Assembly (NCBI RefSeq): GCF_014694455.1
Contig: NZ_JAAUWT010000001.1
Span: 418,995 to 482,994, forward strand
Reading direction: 5' to 3'
From: Vibrio sp. S9_S30
GTDB lineage: Bacteria; Pseudomonadota; Gammaproteobacteria; Enterobacterales; Vibrionaceae
Length of the DNA: 64,000 bases
The notes beneath the pieces are model-generated. The model worked only from the letters and a program-made list of their open reading frames with translations, ran no database searches and was not told where the DNA came from. Below, one piece after another: positions 47,028 to 55,204 of the stretch (within the stretch, counting starts at the first letter, position 1; every line of letters starts with the position of its first letter). A program made the translations under genes and the position numbers.

Positions 47028-47053
47028 GAATAAAGCCGCTAGTTCATAGCGGC
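47028..47053 (-). terminator. Terminator of the copper oxidase operon
   Basis: GCCGCTA (47035-47041) pairs perfectly with TAGCGGC (47047-47053) over GTTCA. On the minus strand it is followed by TTTATTCTTT, about 36 nt after the cupredoxin stop. Confidence 0.82.
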
Positions 47054-47088
47054 AATGTTGAAAAGGAGATTGGATCTTCTTGTTAGTG

Positions 47089-47559
47089 TCAGTTTACTAT
47101 GACCTTTCCTACCATTCCTGCTTCCATATGACCAGGGATTAGGCAGGCAAAGTTGACTTCACCCGGCTCATCAAATTTCCATATCAGCGCAGACATTTGA
47201 CCTGGTTGCAGTGTGACCATGTTGCTTTCCTGATGCTTCATATTCGGCATTTTTCTCATCATTTCAGCGTGCTTTTTCATGCTTTCGAGCGAACCAATAA
47301 CCAGTTCATGCGGGATCTTTCCGTCATTTTTGACAAAGATTCGCACCGTTTCGCCCGCAGCTACTGAAAACTGAGATGGTGTAAATGTCATAGTGTCTTT
47401 CATGGATACGCTAACAGTTTTCGTCACGTCTGCAGCATTACCTGCGCTACCAACTATTTGTTTGCCAGCTTCTTTTGCTCCGTGACCAGCATCGGCGAGC
47501 ACAGTCCCTGAAAGTAAAGCTGCTGCAAAGGCAGTTCCCATGATTATTCTACGGTTCAT
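47089..47559 (-). CDS. Periplasmic cupredoxin (plastocyanin-like)
   Basis: A 156-residue exported protein with signal MNRRIIMGTAFAAALLSGTVLA and a cupredoxin domain from about residue 45. The type 1 copper ligands are visible: His in KIPHELVIG, then Cys, His and Met in FACLIPGHMEAGMVG. A Met/His-rich loop (MRKMPNMKHQESNM) lies between. Such proteins follow CopA/CopB in several copper operons and buffer or pass on periplasmic copper. It is the third gene of the minus-strand operon, 29 bp after copB. Confidence 0.9.
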   Translation of the reverse strand: MNRRIIMGTAFAAALLSGTVLADAGHGAKEAGKQIVGSAGNAADVTKTVSVSMKDTMTFTPSQFSVAAGETVRIFVKNDGKIPHELVIGSLESMKKHAEMMRKMPNMKHQESNMVTLQPGQMSALIWKFDEPGEVNFACLIPGHMEAGMVGKVIVN

Positions 47560-47588
47560 TTTTTTCTCCTAATTTAGACTGTTAGTTA

Positions 47589-48452
47589 TTAGAGCCAGAT
47601 ACGTACACCAGCAACCCAAAGTGTCTGGTCTGATGTTTTATTTTTGTCTTTTCCAAAATCTGTTTGCCATTCAACACCGATATAGGGTGCGAACTTGCGC
47701 GAGAACTCATAACGTACGCGCAAGCCTGTAGCAATTTCCGGTGTCAGTTTGCTGATCTCCCACTCAGGGTCATCCTTTCCGTAAGCGCTGAGCGCGATAG
47801 ATGGTTGGGCAATAAGTTTTTGCGTAAGCAGGATTTCATACTCGGCTTCGACATCTAAAGCGACCTGCCCGTTTTCTCCCACTGCCAATGCCCCTTCTAC
47901 TTCAAACCAATACGGTGCTAACCCTTTGAAGCCAGCTGTTGCCCAGAAGCGATCATTGCTATCAAGGGTGTCGTAACGGACACCGCCCTGAAAGTCCCAA
48001 AAGGGGGAGATGGCACGACGCCATAGCAAACTAGAAGATGATTCATCCAAATTGCTCTCGATAACGTCCCCTTCGCTTTGCAACACGACTTTATTGTAGT
48101 CGCCGCCGTAAAAGACTTCGCCTTCGTAATTAATGGCGTCATCCCCAGACCTGAAGTCCTGATATTCCAGACGGTTTAAACTCAGACCCCAGAAGTATTT
48201 TTGCTCTGTTAATCCAGAACTTACCTCGTCACCCAACAAGTAAGGACCTGAATTTAGTGTAAAACCACCAGAGTATTCATGTGGGTCGCGACTTGTGGTC
48301 ACCTCTTGGTTCGGTTTTGCCAATGCCATCCCATCGTGCTTAGAGGGCTCAGCGTTGGCATAAGAGGTAACGGAAAGCGCTGCAACTAATGCTAAGGTCA
48401 TCACGCTCTGGTGTGCGATCTGACGGTGTACTTTTTGGATTTGAATTTTCAT
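47589..48452 (-). CDS. copB: Copper resistance protein B (outer membrane)
   Basis: CopB-family outer-membrane protein associated with the CopA oxidase. After a signal peptide ([17 protein letters not shown]), the mature protein has alternating beta strands to the end with terminal aromatic residue pattern VRIWL, as for a barrel. Hallmarks are [66 protein letters not shown] and [11 protein letters not shown]. The open frame extends to 48518, but the ATG at 48452 overlaps the oxidase stop by 4 bp and directly precedes the signal peptide (287 residues). The usual Met-rich N-terminal stretch of CopB is very short here. Confidence 0.92.
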   Translation of the reverse strand: MKIQIQKVHRQIAHQSVMTLALVAALSVTSYANAEPSKHDGMALAKPNQEVTTSRDPHEYSGGFTLNSGPYLLGDEVSSGLTEQKYFWGLSLNRLEYQDFRSGDDAINYEGEVFYGGDYNKVVLQSEGDVIESNLDESSSSLLWRRAISPFWDFQGGVRYDTLDSNDRFWATAGFKGLAPYWFEVEGALAVGENGQVALDVEAEYEILLTQKLIAQPSIALSAYGKDDPEWEISKLTPEIATGLRVRYEFSRKFAPYIGVEWQTDFGKDKNKTSDQTLWVAGVRIWL

Positions 48453-50332
48453 GAAATGACAACCTCTCTGAACATACCGGCATCCATGTGGAGTAATAGG
48501 TGACAGTGCCAAGCCCAACGACCCAATGCATCTGCAGTAACGAGAAAACTAATTCGTTGTGCGGGTTGAACTGGAATCGTGTGGCGACGGACGAGAAACT
48601 CACCATCAGGGCTTTCTACTTCACTCCACACACCGTGCAGGTGCATGGGATGCGTCATCATGGTGTCGTTTTGCAGTATGATGCGGACGCGTTCCCCGTA
48701 ATTTAAATGAATAGGTGTTGAGTCACCAAACTCCACCCCATCAAACGACCAGGTATAGCGTTCCATATTGCCAGTAAGGTGAAGTTCAATTTCTCGCTCT
48801 GGTGGACGGGCATCGATAGGACCATCTAAGGTGCGCAGGTCAGCCAGTGTTAGTACTCGGCGACCATTACCACGTAAACCAACACCCGGATCATCCAAAT
48901 TGGTTCTTGGCGTATCGACACGCATATCAACACTTGCACCATATTCAGTGGAGGCATGACGAACGGTACTGCTGGGCTTAGCAAGAGGCGCGGCGGCCAT
49001 GCCACCCATATTGCTATGATCCATCCCGGGCATATTGCTATGATCCATCTCGGGCATGTTGCTATGGTCCATCTTAGGCATGTTGCTATGGTCCATCCCA
49101 GACATGTTGCTATGGTCCATCTTAGGCATGTTGCTATGGTCCATACCAGGCATCTTGCTATGGTCCATCCCTGCCATTCCGCCCATATTGCTGTGGTCCA
49201 TTGCCCCCATCATGTCTTCCATTGTTAATTCTTGGATAGGGTCAATGGCAGGAATAGGTGCAGACAGACCTTCTCTCACCGCAAGCGTGCCAGACGCAAA
49301 GCCGGTTCTGTCCATCGATTGGGCAAAAATCGTGTACGCATCTTCGCTCGGCGACACGACCACGTCGTAAGTTTCTCCTGGGCCAAAACGGAACTCATCG
49401 GCAGTAACAGGGTGAACGTTGACGCCATCGCTTTGCACCACTGTAAGAGGCAGACCGGGAATGCGGACATCATAGAAAGTATTACTGGAACCATTAATAA
49501 AACGGAGCCTTACTCTTTCGCCTTTTTTGAAACGCCCTGTCCAGCTGTTGTCCGACGTAGCGCCGTTCATTAGGTAAGTCAGGGTTTCAGCAGAAAGGTC
49601 TGCTAGATCCGTGGGGCTCATTCGCATGCTGTTCCACATACGTTTGTCAGCAAGCGTGTCTGAAAGACCTTTTTCTTTGACCTTACTAAGGTTATCTAAC
49701 AGCGTTGGCTGAATGTAGTTGTAATAGTCCCCCTGCATTTTCAGGTTGTTAAACACTGTGTGGGGATTATCATCCGTCCAATCTGAAAGCAAGACGATAT
49801 GCTCAGAATCATATTCCACAGGATCTTTTTCACTGGGTTCTATTACGATAGCGCCGTACATGCCAGTCATTTCCTGGAAGCCAGAATGAGAGTGGTACCA
49901 ATAGGTGCCGTTTTGCTGGACGTCAAAGCTATAGGTGAAAGTTTCACCAGGCTTAATACCACCAAAACTGATTCCGGGAACACCATCCATCTGAAATGGA
50001 AGGATCAGTCCGTGCCAATGGATGGAAGTATCCTCCTTCAGCATATTAGTAACCTTGATGGTCACTGACTGGCCTTCTTTCAATCGTATGGTTGGTCCTG
50101 GAAGCACACCATTGATAGTGGTGGCGATTCGGGGGCGACCGTTAAAATTCACCACGGTTTCCTGAATCACCAAGTTGATGACTTCGCCAGAAACCTCGGG
50201 TACGGTTTTGGACTTGGTGTTTAACTCGGCTCCCTGAGCAGGGGAAATTATCGGGGAGATGCCCGTCAATATCCCACCTAGCGCAAGACCTTTGACAAAA
50301 CATCTCTTCGACTTATCGACACGAGAACTCAT
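48449..50332 (-). CDS. copA: CopA-type periplasmic multicopper oxidase
   Basis: A 627-residue multicopper oxidase that would oxidise Cu(I) or bind copper in the periplasm. The copper ligand motifs are in order: [24 protein letters not shown] and [14 protein letters not shown]. The N-terminus ([18 protein letters not shown]) looks like a Tat signal but has Lys-Arg instead of twin Arg. Between cupredoxin domains 2 and 3 lies a tandem MDHSNM repeat block. It heads the operon copA-copB-cupredoxin, with overlapping copA/copB. A CusR/CopR-like palindrome lies 80 bp upstream of the start. This is not the copper P-ATPase also named CopA. Confidence 0.95.
   Translation of the reverse strand: MSSRVDKSKRCFVKGLALGGILTGISPIISPAQGAELNTKSKTVPEVSGEVINLVIQETVVNFNGRPRIATTINGVLPGPTIRLKEGQSVTIKVTNMLKEDTSIHWHGLILPFQMDGVPGISFGGIKPGETFTYSFDVQQNGTYWYHSHSGFQEMTGMYGAIVIEPSEKDPVEYDSEHIVLLSDWTDDNPHTVFNNLKMQGDYYNYIQPTLLDNLSKVKEKGLSDTLADKRMWNSMRMSPTDLADLSAETLTYLMNGATSDNSWTGRFKKGERVRLRFINGSSNTFYDVRIPGLPLTVVQSDGVNVHPVTADEFRFGPGETYDVVVSPSEDAYTIFAQSMDRTGFASGTLAVREGLSAPIPAIDPIQELTMEDMMGAMDHSNMGGMAGMDHSKMPGMDHSNMPKMDHSNMSGMDHSNMPKMDHSNMPEMDHSNMPGMDHSNMGGMAAAPLAKPSSTVRHASTEYGASVDMRVDTPRTNLDDPGVGLRGNGRRVLTLADLRTLDGPIDARPPEREIELHLTGNMERYTWSFDGVEFGDSTPIHLNYGERVRIILQNDTMMTHPMHLHGVWSEVESPDGEFLVRRHTIPVQPAQRISFLVTADALGRWAWHCHLLLHMDAGMFREVVIS
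49008..49201 (-). repeat. 24-bp tandem repeats coding Met/His-rich octapeptides
   Basis: Within the oxidase gene about eight units of the form [24 protein letters not shown] occur in tandem (one spaced by MAG). DNA units are 24 bp and differ slightly (P/S/G, K/E/G at the last positions). Each unit offers two or three Met and a His as copper ligands. Copy number may vary by slippage. Confidence 0.93.
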
Positions 50333-50411
50333 ATATTGGCTCCATTTAGCGTTTGAAATTTTTCACATCGCTATGCTAAGGGCTAGCTGAGTTCAGGTTT
50401 ATGACCTCAAG

Positions 50412-50427
50412 ATGATAAATTTGTCAT
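50412..50427 (-). promoter_or_regulatory. CusR/CopR-type box before the multicopper oxidase operon
   Basis: Plus-strand ATGATAAATTTGTCAT; on the minus strand AAAATGACA-AATT-TATCAT. Arms ATGACA/TGTCAT with a 4-bp centre match the E. coli CusR box arms (one mismatch). Three similar boxes occur further right. Confidence 0.75.
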
Positions 50428-50972
50428 TTTGCTTTTGGCACTTATTCACATATGGGAATGGAGTCATTATGAAGAACAATGAAATCGGAACACATCCGTA
50501 GGAAGGGGAACGACACTGCCAGTGTTCCTTGCGTTGTTAAGAGTTCAGTTTACGGAGTTGAGGTAAAGTGGTCACGGCTTTATGAGAAAACCAGAATGTT
50601 CGTTTTGATTTATTTGTTATTCATTCGCCATTGTATTCATCCGCCATTGTATTGATGGGGCGATGCTTGTTGCAATATATCGTAAACTGAACTGTAACTA
50701 ACGGTTGAGTTTGTTCAAAGCTGGCGTATACCGTTTCCTCGACGCTCATGCTTTGCGATGCGTGCTATGAGGACATTGGCAACGGACTAACCTCAGCTTT
50801 TTTATCATGTTTCGTGCACGATAACGGCTTACCTGACCGCCTCTGGTCGTCACCATTTTTGTTCTCGTTCTGGCTCCAGCTCCAGTTGAGTAATGGCTGC
50901 TGGCTTGCATTTTCTGCCTACCTGATTAGATGACATTCTTCCTCTTTCTTCTTTACATTTTTCGAAAGACGC

Positions 50973-51003
50973 TTGACCTATGTCCTACACAAAGGTTTTA
51001 AAG
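50973..51003 (+). promoter_or_regulatory. MerR/CueR-type promoter with 19-bp spacer
   Basis: TTGACC (50973-50978), 19-bp spacer, TTAAAG (50998-51003). Within the spacer the dyad ACCT (50976-50979) - 13 bp - AGGT (50993-50996) has the same outer arms and geometry as the CueR operator, whereas the inner arm bases do not match. The overlong spacer is the signature of MerR-activated promoters, and a MerR-family gene lies 200 bp downstream. Confidence 0.6.
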
Positions 51004-51042
51004 TGCAAATAACACATAAGCAGAGACGATTTGTAGGACGTT

Positions 51043-51090
51043 ATGGGCTGCTGTAGCAAAGCACCAGATGGTGGCAGTCGTGCTCCCTAA
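51043..51090 (+). CDS. 15-residue Cys-Cys micropeptide ORF
   Basis: The ORF encodes MGCCSKAPDGGSRAP. AGGA (51035-51038) lies four bases before the ATG, a usable ribosome site, and the ORF starts about 40 nt behind the MerR-type promoter. The vicinal cysteines near the N-terminus could bind Cu(I) or another soft metal; alternatively it may be a leader ORF affecting expression of the merR-ATPase genes downstream. No homology is claimed; evidence is the ribosome site, metal-ligand content and position. Confidence 0.5.
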   Translation: MGCCSKAPDGGSRAP

Positions 51091-51204
51091 TTATTGCTCA
51101 AATTGTTCATCGTATTTTTTGTGAACCTTTTTCATCGCTTTTATTTTGGGATAGGTAAGAGCATGACTATGTTTATGTAATCTGACCTATTTAAGGAATG
51201 TCCT

Positions 51205-51639
51205 ATGTTGACTACTGAAATTGCAAGAAAAGTTGGAGTGACAGCCGAAACTGTGAGGTTTTATACCCGAAAAGGTCTCATTTCAGCGGATAGGGATCCT
51301 AACAACGGTTACAAAATATACCACCAAAGTACGGTGAAGAGGTTGCGGTTTATCTCTCATGCGCGAGCCATAGGCTTTAGCCTTAGCGACATACAAGAGA
51401 TTATCGAGTACTCGAATCAAGGGCAGACACCGTGTCCCCAAGTACGCAGTATGCTTGGCGATAAGATTGCGGAAACCAAGCAAAAGATCAATGAGTATCA
51501 TCGCCACCTAGCCTTGATGGAAGCGACGTATACAGAATGGGAAAATAAACCAGATATGGTTCCTGATGGAAAAGCTCTGTGTTGCCTAATTGAGGATTGG
51601 TCTGAGAAACATCATAAAGTGGCATCGGAGGAAAATTAA
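51205..51639 (+). CDS. MerR-family metal-responsive regulator
   Basis: A 144-residue MerR protein with the winged helix TEIARKVGVTAETVRFYTRKGLI at residues 4-26, a GYKIYHQSTVKRLRFISHARAIGFSLSDIQEII hinge, a dimerisation helix and a C-terminal metal loop with ALCCLIEDW. Cys77 in TPCPQVRSML corresponds to the Cys79 position found in divalent-metal sensors (ZntR, PbrR) and MerR; CueR has Ser there. AAGGA precedes the ATG. The ATPase gene starts 2 bp after its stop, so the pair is an operon. Confidence 0.92.
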   Translation: MLTTEIARKVGVTAETVRFYTRKGLISADRDPNNGYKIYHQSTVKRLRFISHARAIGFSLSDIQEIIEYSNQGQTPCPQVRSMLGDKIAETKQKINEYHRHLALMEATYTEWENKPDMVPDGKALCCLIEDWSEKHHKVASEEN

Positions 51640-51640
51640 A

Positions 51641-54382
51641 ATGACTATAAAACACTACTCATTGGCACTATCGGGCATCAACTGCGGTCGATGCGTCGTC
51701 AAAATTGTGGAGGGGCTGAGTGAAGTTGACCCTGATGTTTCTTTCACTATTAGTGAAACGAAGAGCAAAGCAGATCTTATTACGACTCTATTACCTGAAC
51801 AAGCAATGGCGATCATTCAACAGTTAGGCTTTTCGGCATCGAGTGTCGGTCGGCATCACTATAGTACATCGGTATCCAATGTCACTTGCCAGCACTGTAT
51901 TGGTAACATTACCCAAGCAATAAATGAGCTGGATAGCGATGCACAGGTTTGGGTTGATATTGAAAATAAAACACTAGATGCGAAAACCATCTTGTCTGGT
52001 GAGGCGATTGAAGGTGTTTTAGCTGAGTGCGGTTATAGCGATCACCCCGTCGATAAAGTGTTACAGGATGATAAAGCATTACAGGATGATAACGTTAATC
52101 ATACTAAAGAGGGGAAAGGTACAGCGCCCATTGGTAATCGTGTTGAGTTGTTATTGATAGGGGTAACCTGTGCAAGTTGTGTCAACACGATTGAAAAAGT
52201 ATTGCTGGCTGTGCCTGATACGGATTCTGTTGTGGTGAATTTTGCCAATCGTACAGCGACAGTGGTTTCACGCCAGCCTGTGTTTGTTTTGATTCAGGCC
52301 ATCCAAGGTGCAGGCTATGATGCCGAGGAAATTACCGATCAAGCATTGGCAAATGACACCAAAGAAGAGCGAGAAGCCGATGAATATCGATTGAAGGTAA
52401 AGCAAAGTGTGATTGGGCTAGGGCTGGGTGTGCCATTGATGCTGTATGGTCTGTTTGGCGGACCTATGAACGTGAATACACAATCCGAGCAGTTACTATG
52501 GCTCGCAGTAGGGTTAGTGACCTTTTTCGTTTTGGTTCGCGCAGGGAAGCATTTTTTTACTGGCGCATGGAAAGCCTTTTTAAATCGCAATGCGAATATG
52601 GATACGCTGATTACTCTCGGAACCGGTACGGCATGGCTTTATTCAATGGTGGTTGTGTTGGGACCGCAGTGGTTGCCTGAAAGTGCGAGACACCTCTATT
52701 TTGAAGCCACGGCTATGATTATTGGTTTGATTAACTTAGGGCAAGCACTCGAATTAAAAGCACGAGGCCGAACTTCTCAAGCGATAAAGCGTTTACTGGA
52801 TCTAAGAGTGAAAACCGCCATGGTGATTCGCGATGGCAATGAGATGTCGCTGCCCATTGAACAAGTAGTGGCTGGTGACAAGATTCGAGTGAGAGCGGGC
52901 GAGAAAGTGCCTGTTGATGGTGTTATTACTGAGGGTGAGACTACGATTGACGAGTCAATGTTGACTGGTGAACCGATTCCTGTGGAGAAAAAAGCAGGCA
53001 GTTCAGTATCCGCTGGGACGATCAATGATCGGGGTAGCTTTGTCTTTGAAGCGCAAAAGGTGGGAAGCGATACCGTGCTTGCTCAAATTATCGGCATGGT
53101 GTCGAATGCGCAAAACTCAAAACCGCCGATCAGTCACTTGGCGGATAAAGTGTCATCGGTATTTGTGCCGACTGTCATGATTATTTCTATTCTCACTGCG
53201 CTAGCTTGGTATAACTTTGGCCCTCAGCCTTCATTGGTCTACATGATTGTTGCTGCAACGTCGGTGTTGATCATCGCGTGTCCGTGTGCACTGGGGTTAG
53301 CGACTCCGATTTCAACCATGATAGGTGTAGGTAAAGCCGCCGAGTTCGGTGGATTGATCCGTAACGGGGAAGCCTTACAAAGAGCCAGTGAACTGGATGT
53401 TGTGGTATTGGATAAAACTGGGACTATTACCCAAGGTAAACCCGAAGTGACGAACTTTGTTTCTTTAGTGGATGAATCGGACATCTTGCCTCTTGTCGCT
53501 GCATTAGAGAAAGGTTCAAACCACCCATTAGCCAAAGCATTGATGACTTTCGTTCAACGTGAGGAGCAAGCACAAGGCAATCAGTCAGTCGTGTCTGATT
53601 TTGAGTCATTAACTGGGCTAGGTGTACAAGCCTTGTATTCAGAAAAAAGACTGTTACTCGGTAATCGCAAGCTGATGCTCCAGTGTGATGTCAATATTGA
53701 AAAGGTAGCGGAGCATGGATTGAAGTGGGAGCAAGAGGCCAACACCGTTGTCTATTTTGCTATTGATGACCAAGTACAAGCGCTGTTTGGCATTAGTGAC
53801 CCCATTCGAGACGATACCCGAAGTGCCATTGATCGCTTTCATCAGCAAGGCATTCATGTCGTGATGCTAACTGGTGATAACCACAACACGGCGAAAGCCG
53901 TAGCCTCACTCGTTAATGTTGATGAATACCATGCAGAGCTGATGCCTGAAGATAAGTTACGCTGGATTCAACAGTTGCAAGCTAAAGGGCATGTAGTGGG
54001 CATGGTGGGGGACGGTATTAATGACGCTCCAGCACTGGCTCAATCGGATGTCGGGTTTGCCATTGGCAGTGGTACCGATGTTGCCATTGAAAGTGCAGAT
54101 ATTACTTTGATGCGCAGTTCCCTTCATGGGATCTCTGATGCGATTGGGATCAGTAGTGCCACCATGAAGAACATCAAACAGAATTTGTGGGGTGCGTTTA
54201 TCTATAACAGCTTAGGCATTCCAGTTGCAACTGGGCTGTTATTTCCATTCACAGGTTGGTTACTGAGTCCAATTATTGCTGGGGCAGCCATGTCGTTGTC
54301 TTCAGTTACGGTAGTGGTAAACGCAAATCGCCTGCGCTTGTATACCCCAGCATCAATACCTACGTCAAATAAGGAGAAGTAA
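51641..54382 (+). CDS. Copper-type P1B ATPase with three N-terminal metal-binding domains
   Basis: A 913-residue efflux ATPase. Three HMA domains carry GINCGRC, NVTCQHC and GVTCASC metal sites. Eight membrane helices follow, with the ion-site CPC in IIACPCALGLATPIS. Catalytic motifs are TGEPIPV (actuator), DKTGTIT (phosphorylation), GSNHPLAKAL (HP), MLTGDN and GDGINDAPALA. The CPC motif plus downstream Asn/Tyr and Met/Ser helices fit Cu(I) export. The first open codon is at 51590, but GGAGG nine bases before ATG 51641 defines the start. Coupled to the MerR gene upstream and a 24-codon ORF downstream. Confidence 0.95.
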   Translation: MTIKHYSLALSGINCGRCVVKIVEGLSEVDPDVSFTISETKSKADLITTLLPEQAMAIIQQLGFSASSVGRHHYSTSVSNVTCQHCIGNITQAINELDSDAQVWVDIENKTLDAKTILSGEAIEGVLAECGYSDHPVDKVLQDDKALQDDNVNHTKEGKGTAPIGNRVELLLIGVTCASCVNTIEKVLLAVPDTDSVVVNFANRTATVVSRQPVFVLIQAIQGAGYDAEEITDQALANDTKEEREADEYRLKVKQSVIGLGLGVPLMLYGLFGGPMNVNTQSEQLLWLAVGLVTFFVLVRAGKHFFTGAWKAFLNRNANMDTLITLGTGTAWLYSMVVVLGPQWLPESARHLYFEATAMIIGLINLGQALELKARGRTSQAIKRLLDLRVKTAMVIRDGNEMSLPIEQVVAGDKIRVRAGEKVPVDGVITEGETTIDESMLTGEPIPVEKKAGSSVSAGTINDRGSFVFEAQKVGSDTVLAQIIGMVSNAQNSKPPISHLADKVSSVFVPTVMIISILTALAWYNFGPQPSLVYMIVAATSVLIIACPCALGLATPISTMIGVGKAAEFGGLIRNGEALQRASELDVVVLDKTGTITQGKPEVTNFVSLVDESDILPLVAALEKGSNHPLAKALMTFVQREEQAQGNQSVVSDFESLTGLGVQALYSEKRLLLGNRKLMLQCDVNIEKVAEHGLKWEQEANTVVYFAIDDQVQALFGISDPIRDDTRSAIDRFHQQGIHVVMLTGDNHNTAKAVASLVNVDEYHAELMPEDKLRWIQQLQAKGHVVGMVGDGINDAPALAQSDVGFAIGSGTDVAIESADITLMRSSLHGISDAIGISSATMKNIKQNLWGAFIYNSLGIPVATGLLFPFTGWLLSPIIAGAAMSLSSVTVVVNANRLRLYTPASIPTSNKEK

Positions 54383-54383
54383 G

Positions 54384-54458
54384 ATGTCAGTGAATATATT
54401 GGGTCTTATTGCGATTGTATTTATTGTCTGGTGGTTTTGGGGGAAGAAAAACCGCTAG
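54384..54458 (+). CDS. 24-residue single-helix membrane micropeptide (cupredoxin-anchor-like)
   Basis: A short ORF one base after the ATPase stop, with AAGGAGAAG before the ATG. The product starts MSVNILGLIAIVF, continues to IVWWFWGKKNR and ends: one hydrophobic helix with a Trp-Trp-Phe-Trp interface and a positive tail. In other marine gammaproteobacteria, as far as I recall, the gene after this type of ATPase is a cupredoxin whose N-terminal anchor has just this GLxxIxxIVWWFW pattern. Here the cupredoxin domain is absent and a CusR-type box starts two bases after the stop. It may be a truncated relic or a surviving micropeptide. Confidence 0.6.
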   Translation: MSVNILGLIAIVFIVWWFWGKKNR

Positions 54459-54459
54459 G

Positions 54460-54475
54460 ATGACAAAAATATCAT
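54460..54475 (+). promoter_or_regulatory. CusR/CopR-type box
   Basis: ATGACAAAAATATCAT: arms ATGACA and TATCAT around AAAA, one base from a perfect palindrome. It lies 84 bp before the next membrane-protein gene and directly after the 24-codon ORF. Confidence 0.75.
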
Positions 54476-54558
54476 AAATCACCCCTCTATTCTGATCTAA
54501 GCGCTGCGATAAGATGATGGACAGTTAAGCGATTTAAAGCTACTTGGAGGTAATGAAA

Positions 54559-54834
54559 ATGAAAGGCAAGAAATCAAACTGTCACAAAAATGGTCACGGA
54601 TGGATGATGATTCTATGTGCATTATTAATGGTTGGCATTCCATTGGTGATCCTCTCTTCTAGCCAAGAGGTGTTTGGCTGGGCATACCTAAGTAGTGCGA
54701 TTGTTCCCTTAATTATCTGCCTAGCGATGCACGGTTTAATGATGAAACTGATGATGCCTAGCGAAAAACAAGGTCCGGAGGAAAACGAGCAATCGATGAA
54801 AAAAATAGAGAATAATTCACAATTTAAAGCATAA
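54559..54834 (+). CDS. Small two-helix membrane protein (DUF2933-like), copper-island
   Basis: The 91-residue product has a basic, Cys/His-containing start (KKSNCHKNGHGW), two hydrophobic helices (MMILCALLMVGIPLVIL and AYLSSAIVPLIICLAMHGLMM) and a charged tail. The Met/Cys/His distribution around the helices resembles small DUF2933-type proteins found in copper operons, a tentative match. Of three in-frame starts, ATG 54559 has GGAGG eight bases upstream. A CusR-type box precedes it, suggesting copper induction. Confidence 0.62.
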   Translation: MKGKKSNCHKNGHGWMMILCALLMVGIPLVILSSSQEVFGWAYLSSAIVPLIICLAMHGLMMKLMMPSEKQGPEENEQSMKKIENNSQFKA

Positions 54835-54877
54835 ACAAGGTTAAGCCTAAACAAGGTTAAGCCTAAATAAGGTTAAG
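54834..54877 (+). repeat. 16-bp tandem repeat, 2.75 copies
   Basis: AACAAGGTTAAGCCTA occurs at 54834-54849 and 54850-54865, followed by a partial third copy to 54877 with one change. It separates the small membrane-protein gene and the broken exported-protein gene. Confidence 0.88.
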
Positions 54878-54896
54878 GTGATTCTGTAAAAAAGCG

Positions 54897-55126
54897 ATGT
54901 CAGTCATTTTTTGCAGTCTTATTGCCGTGCTAGCTGCCAGTAATCTCGATGAGCAACATCGACAGCCTCACTCAAATCAAATTGTTCAGACACACATTGA
55001 GCAATCAAAGATGGATGAAGAAGAGATGCGTAAAAACATGATGGGTATATGGATATGGTGAAAGGCATGGATATGGAGTATATGCCTAATGATTGTAGGA
55101 AAACGAAGAACAACGTTGAAGCATAA
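54897..55126 (+). pseudogene. Frameshifted Met/His-rich small exported protein
   Basis: From ATG 54897 a 54-codon frame gives a signal-like start (SVIFCSLIAVLAAS), then a His/Gln-rich stretch (DEQHRQPHSNQ) and KMDEEEMRKNMMG, after which it closes at 55061. Shifting frame near 55050 continues with MVKGMDMEYMPNDC and a basic end, stopping at 55126. Together they read as one small periplasmic metal-binding protein with Met-x-Met motifs, broken by a single indel. No family assigned; it belongs to the copper island by composition. Confidence 0.5.
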
Positions 55127-55204
55127 GAATGTTAGTGGGAAAGCTTTCCCTCTTCCTTTTAGGCAGAGCGCTACGTTCCGCATCGAAGGTGGCTTTTTTA
55201 TGGT

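Larger units (their letters stand above)
50333..51204. other. Copper-island divergent intergenic region
   Basis: About 870 bp between the oxidase operon and the MerR gene. It holds a CusR-type box (50412-50427), a MerR-type promoter (50973-51003), and a 15-codon ORF (51043-51090). The middle, about 50450-50950, shows no convincing gene; an open frame at 50748-50933 lacks a ribosome site and recognisable product. Confidence 0.5.

Noticed and set aside
48956..49370. Plus-strand open frames opposite the Met-rich oxidase repeats
   Set aside because: They are antisense translations of the MDHSNM repeat array, without ribosome site or plausible product.
50748..50933. 60-codon frame in the copper divergent region
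   Set aside because: No ribosome site, odd composition and no motif; the reading frame is likely chance.
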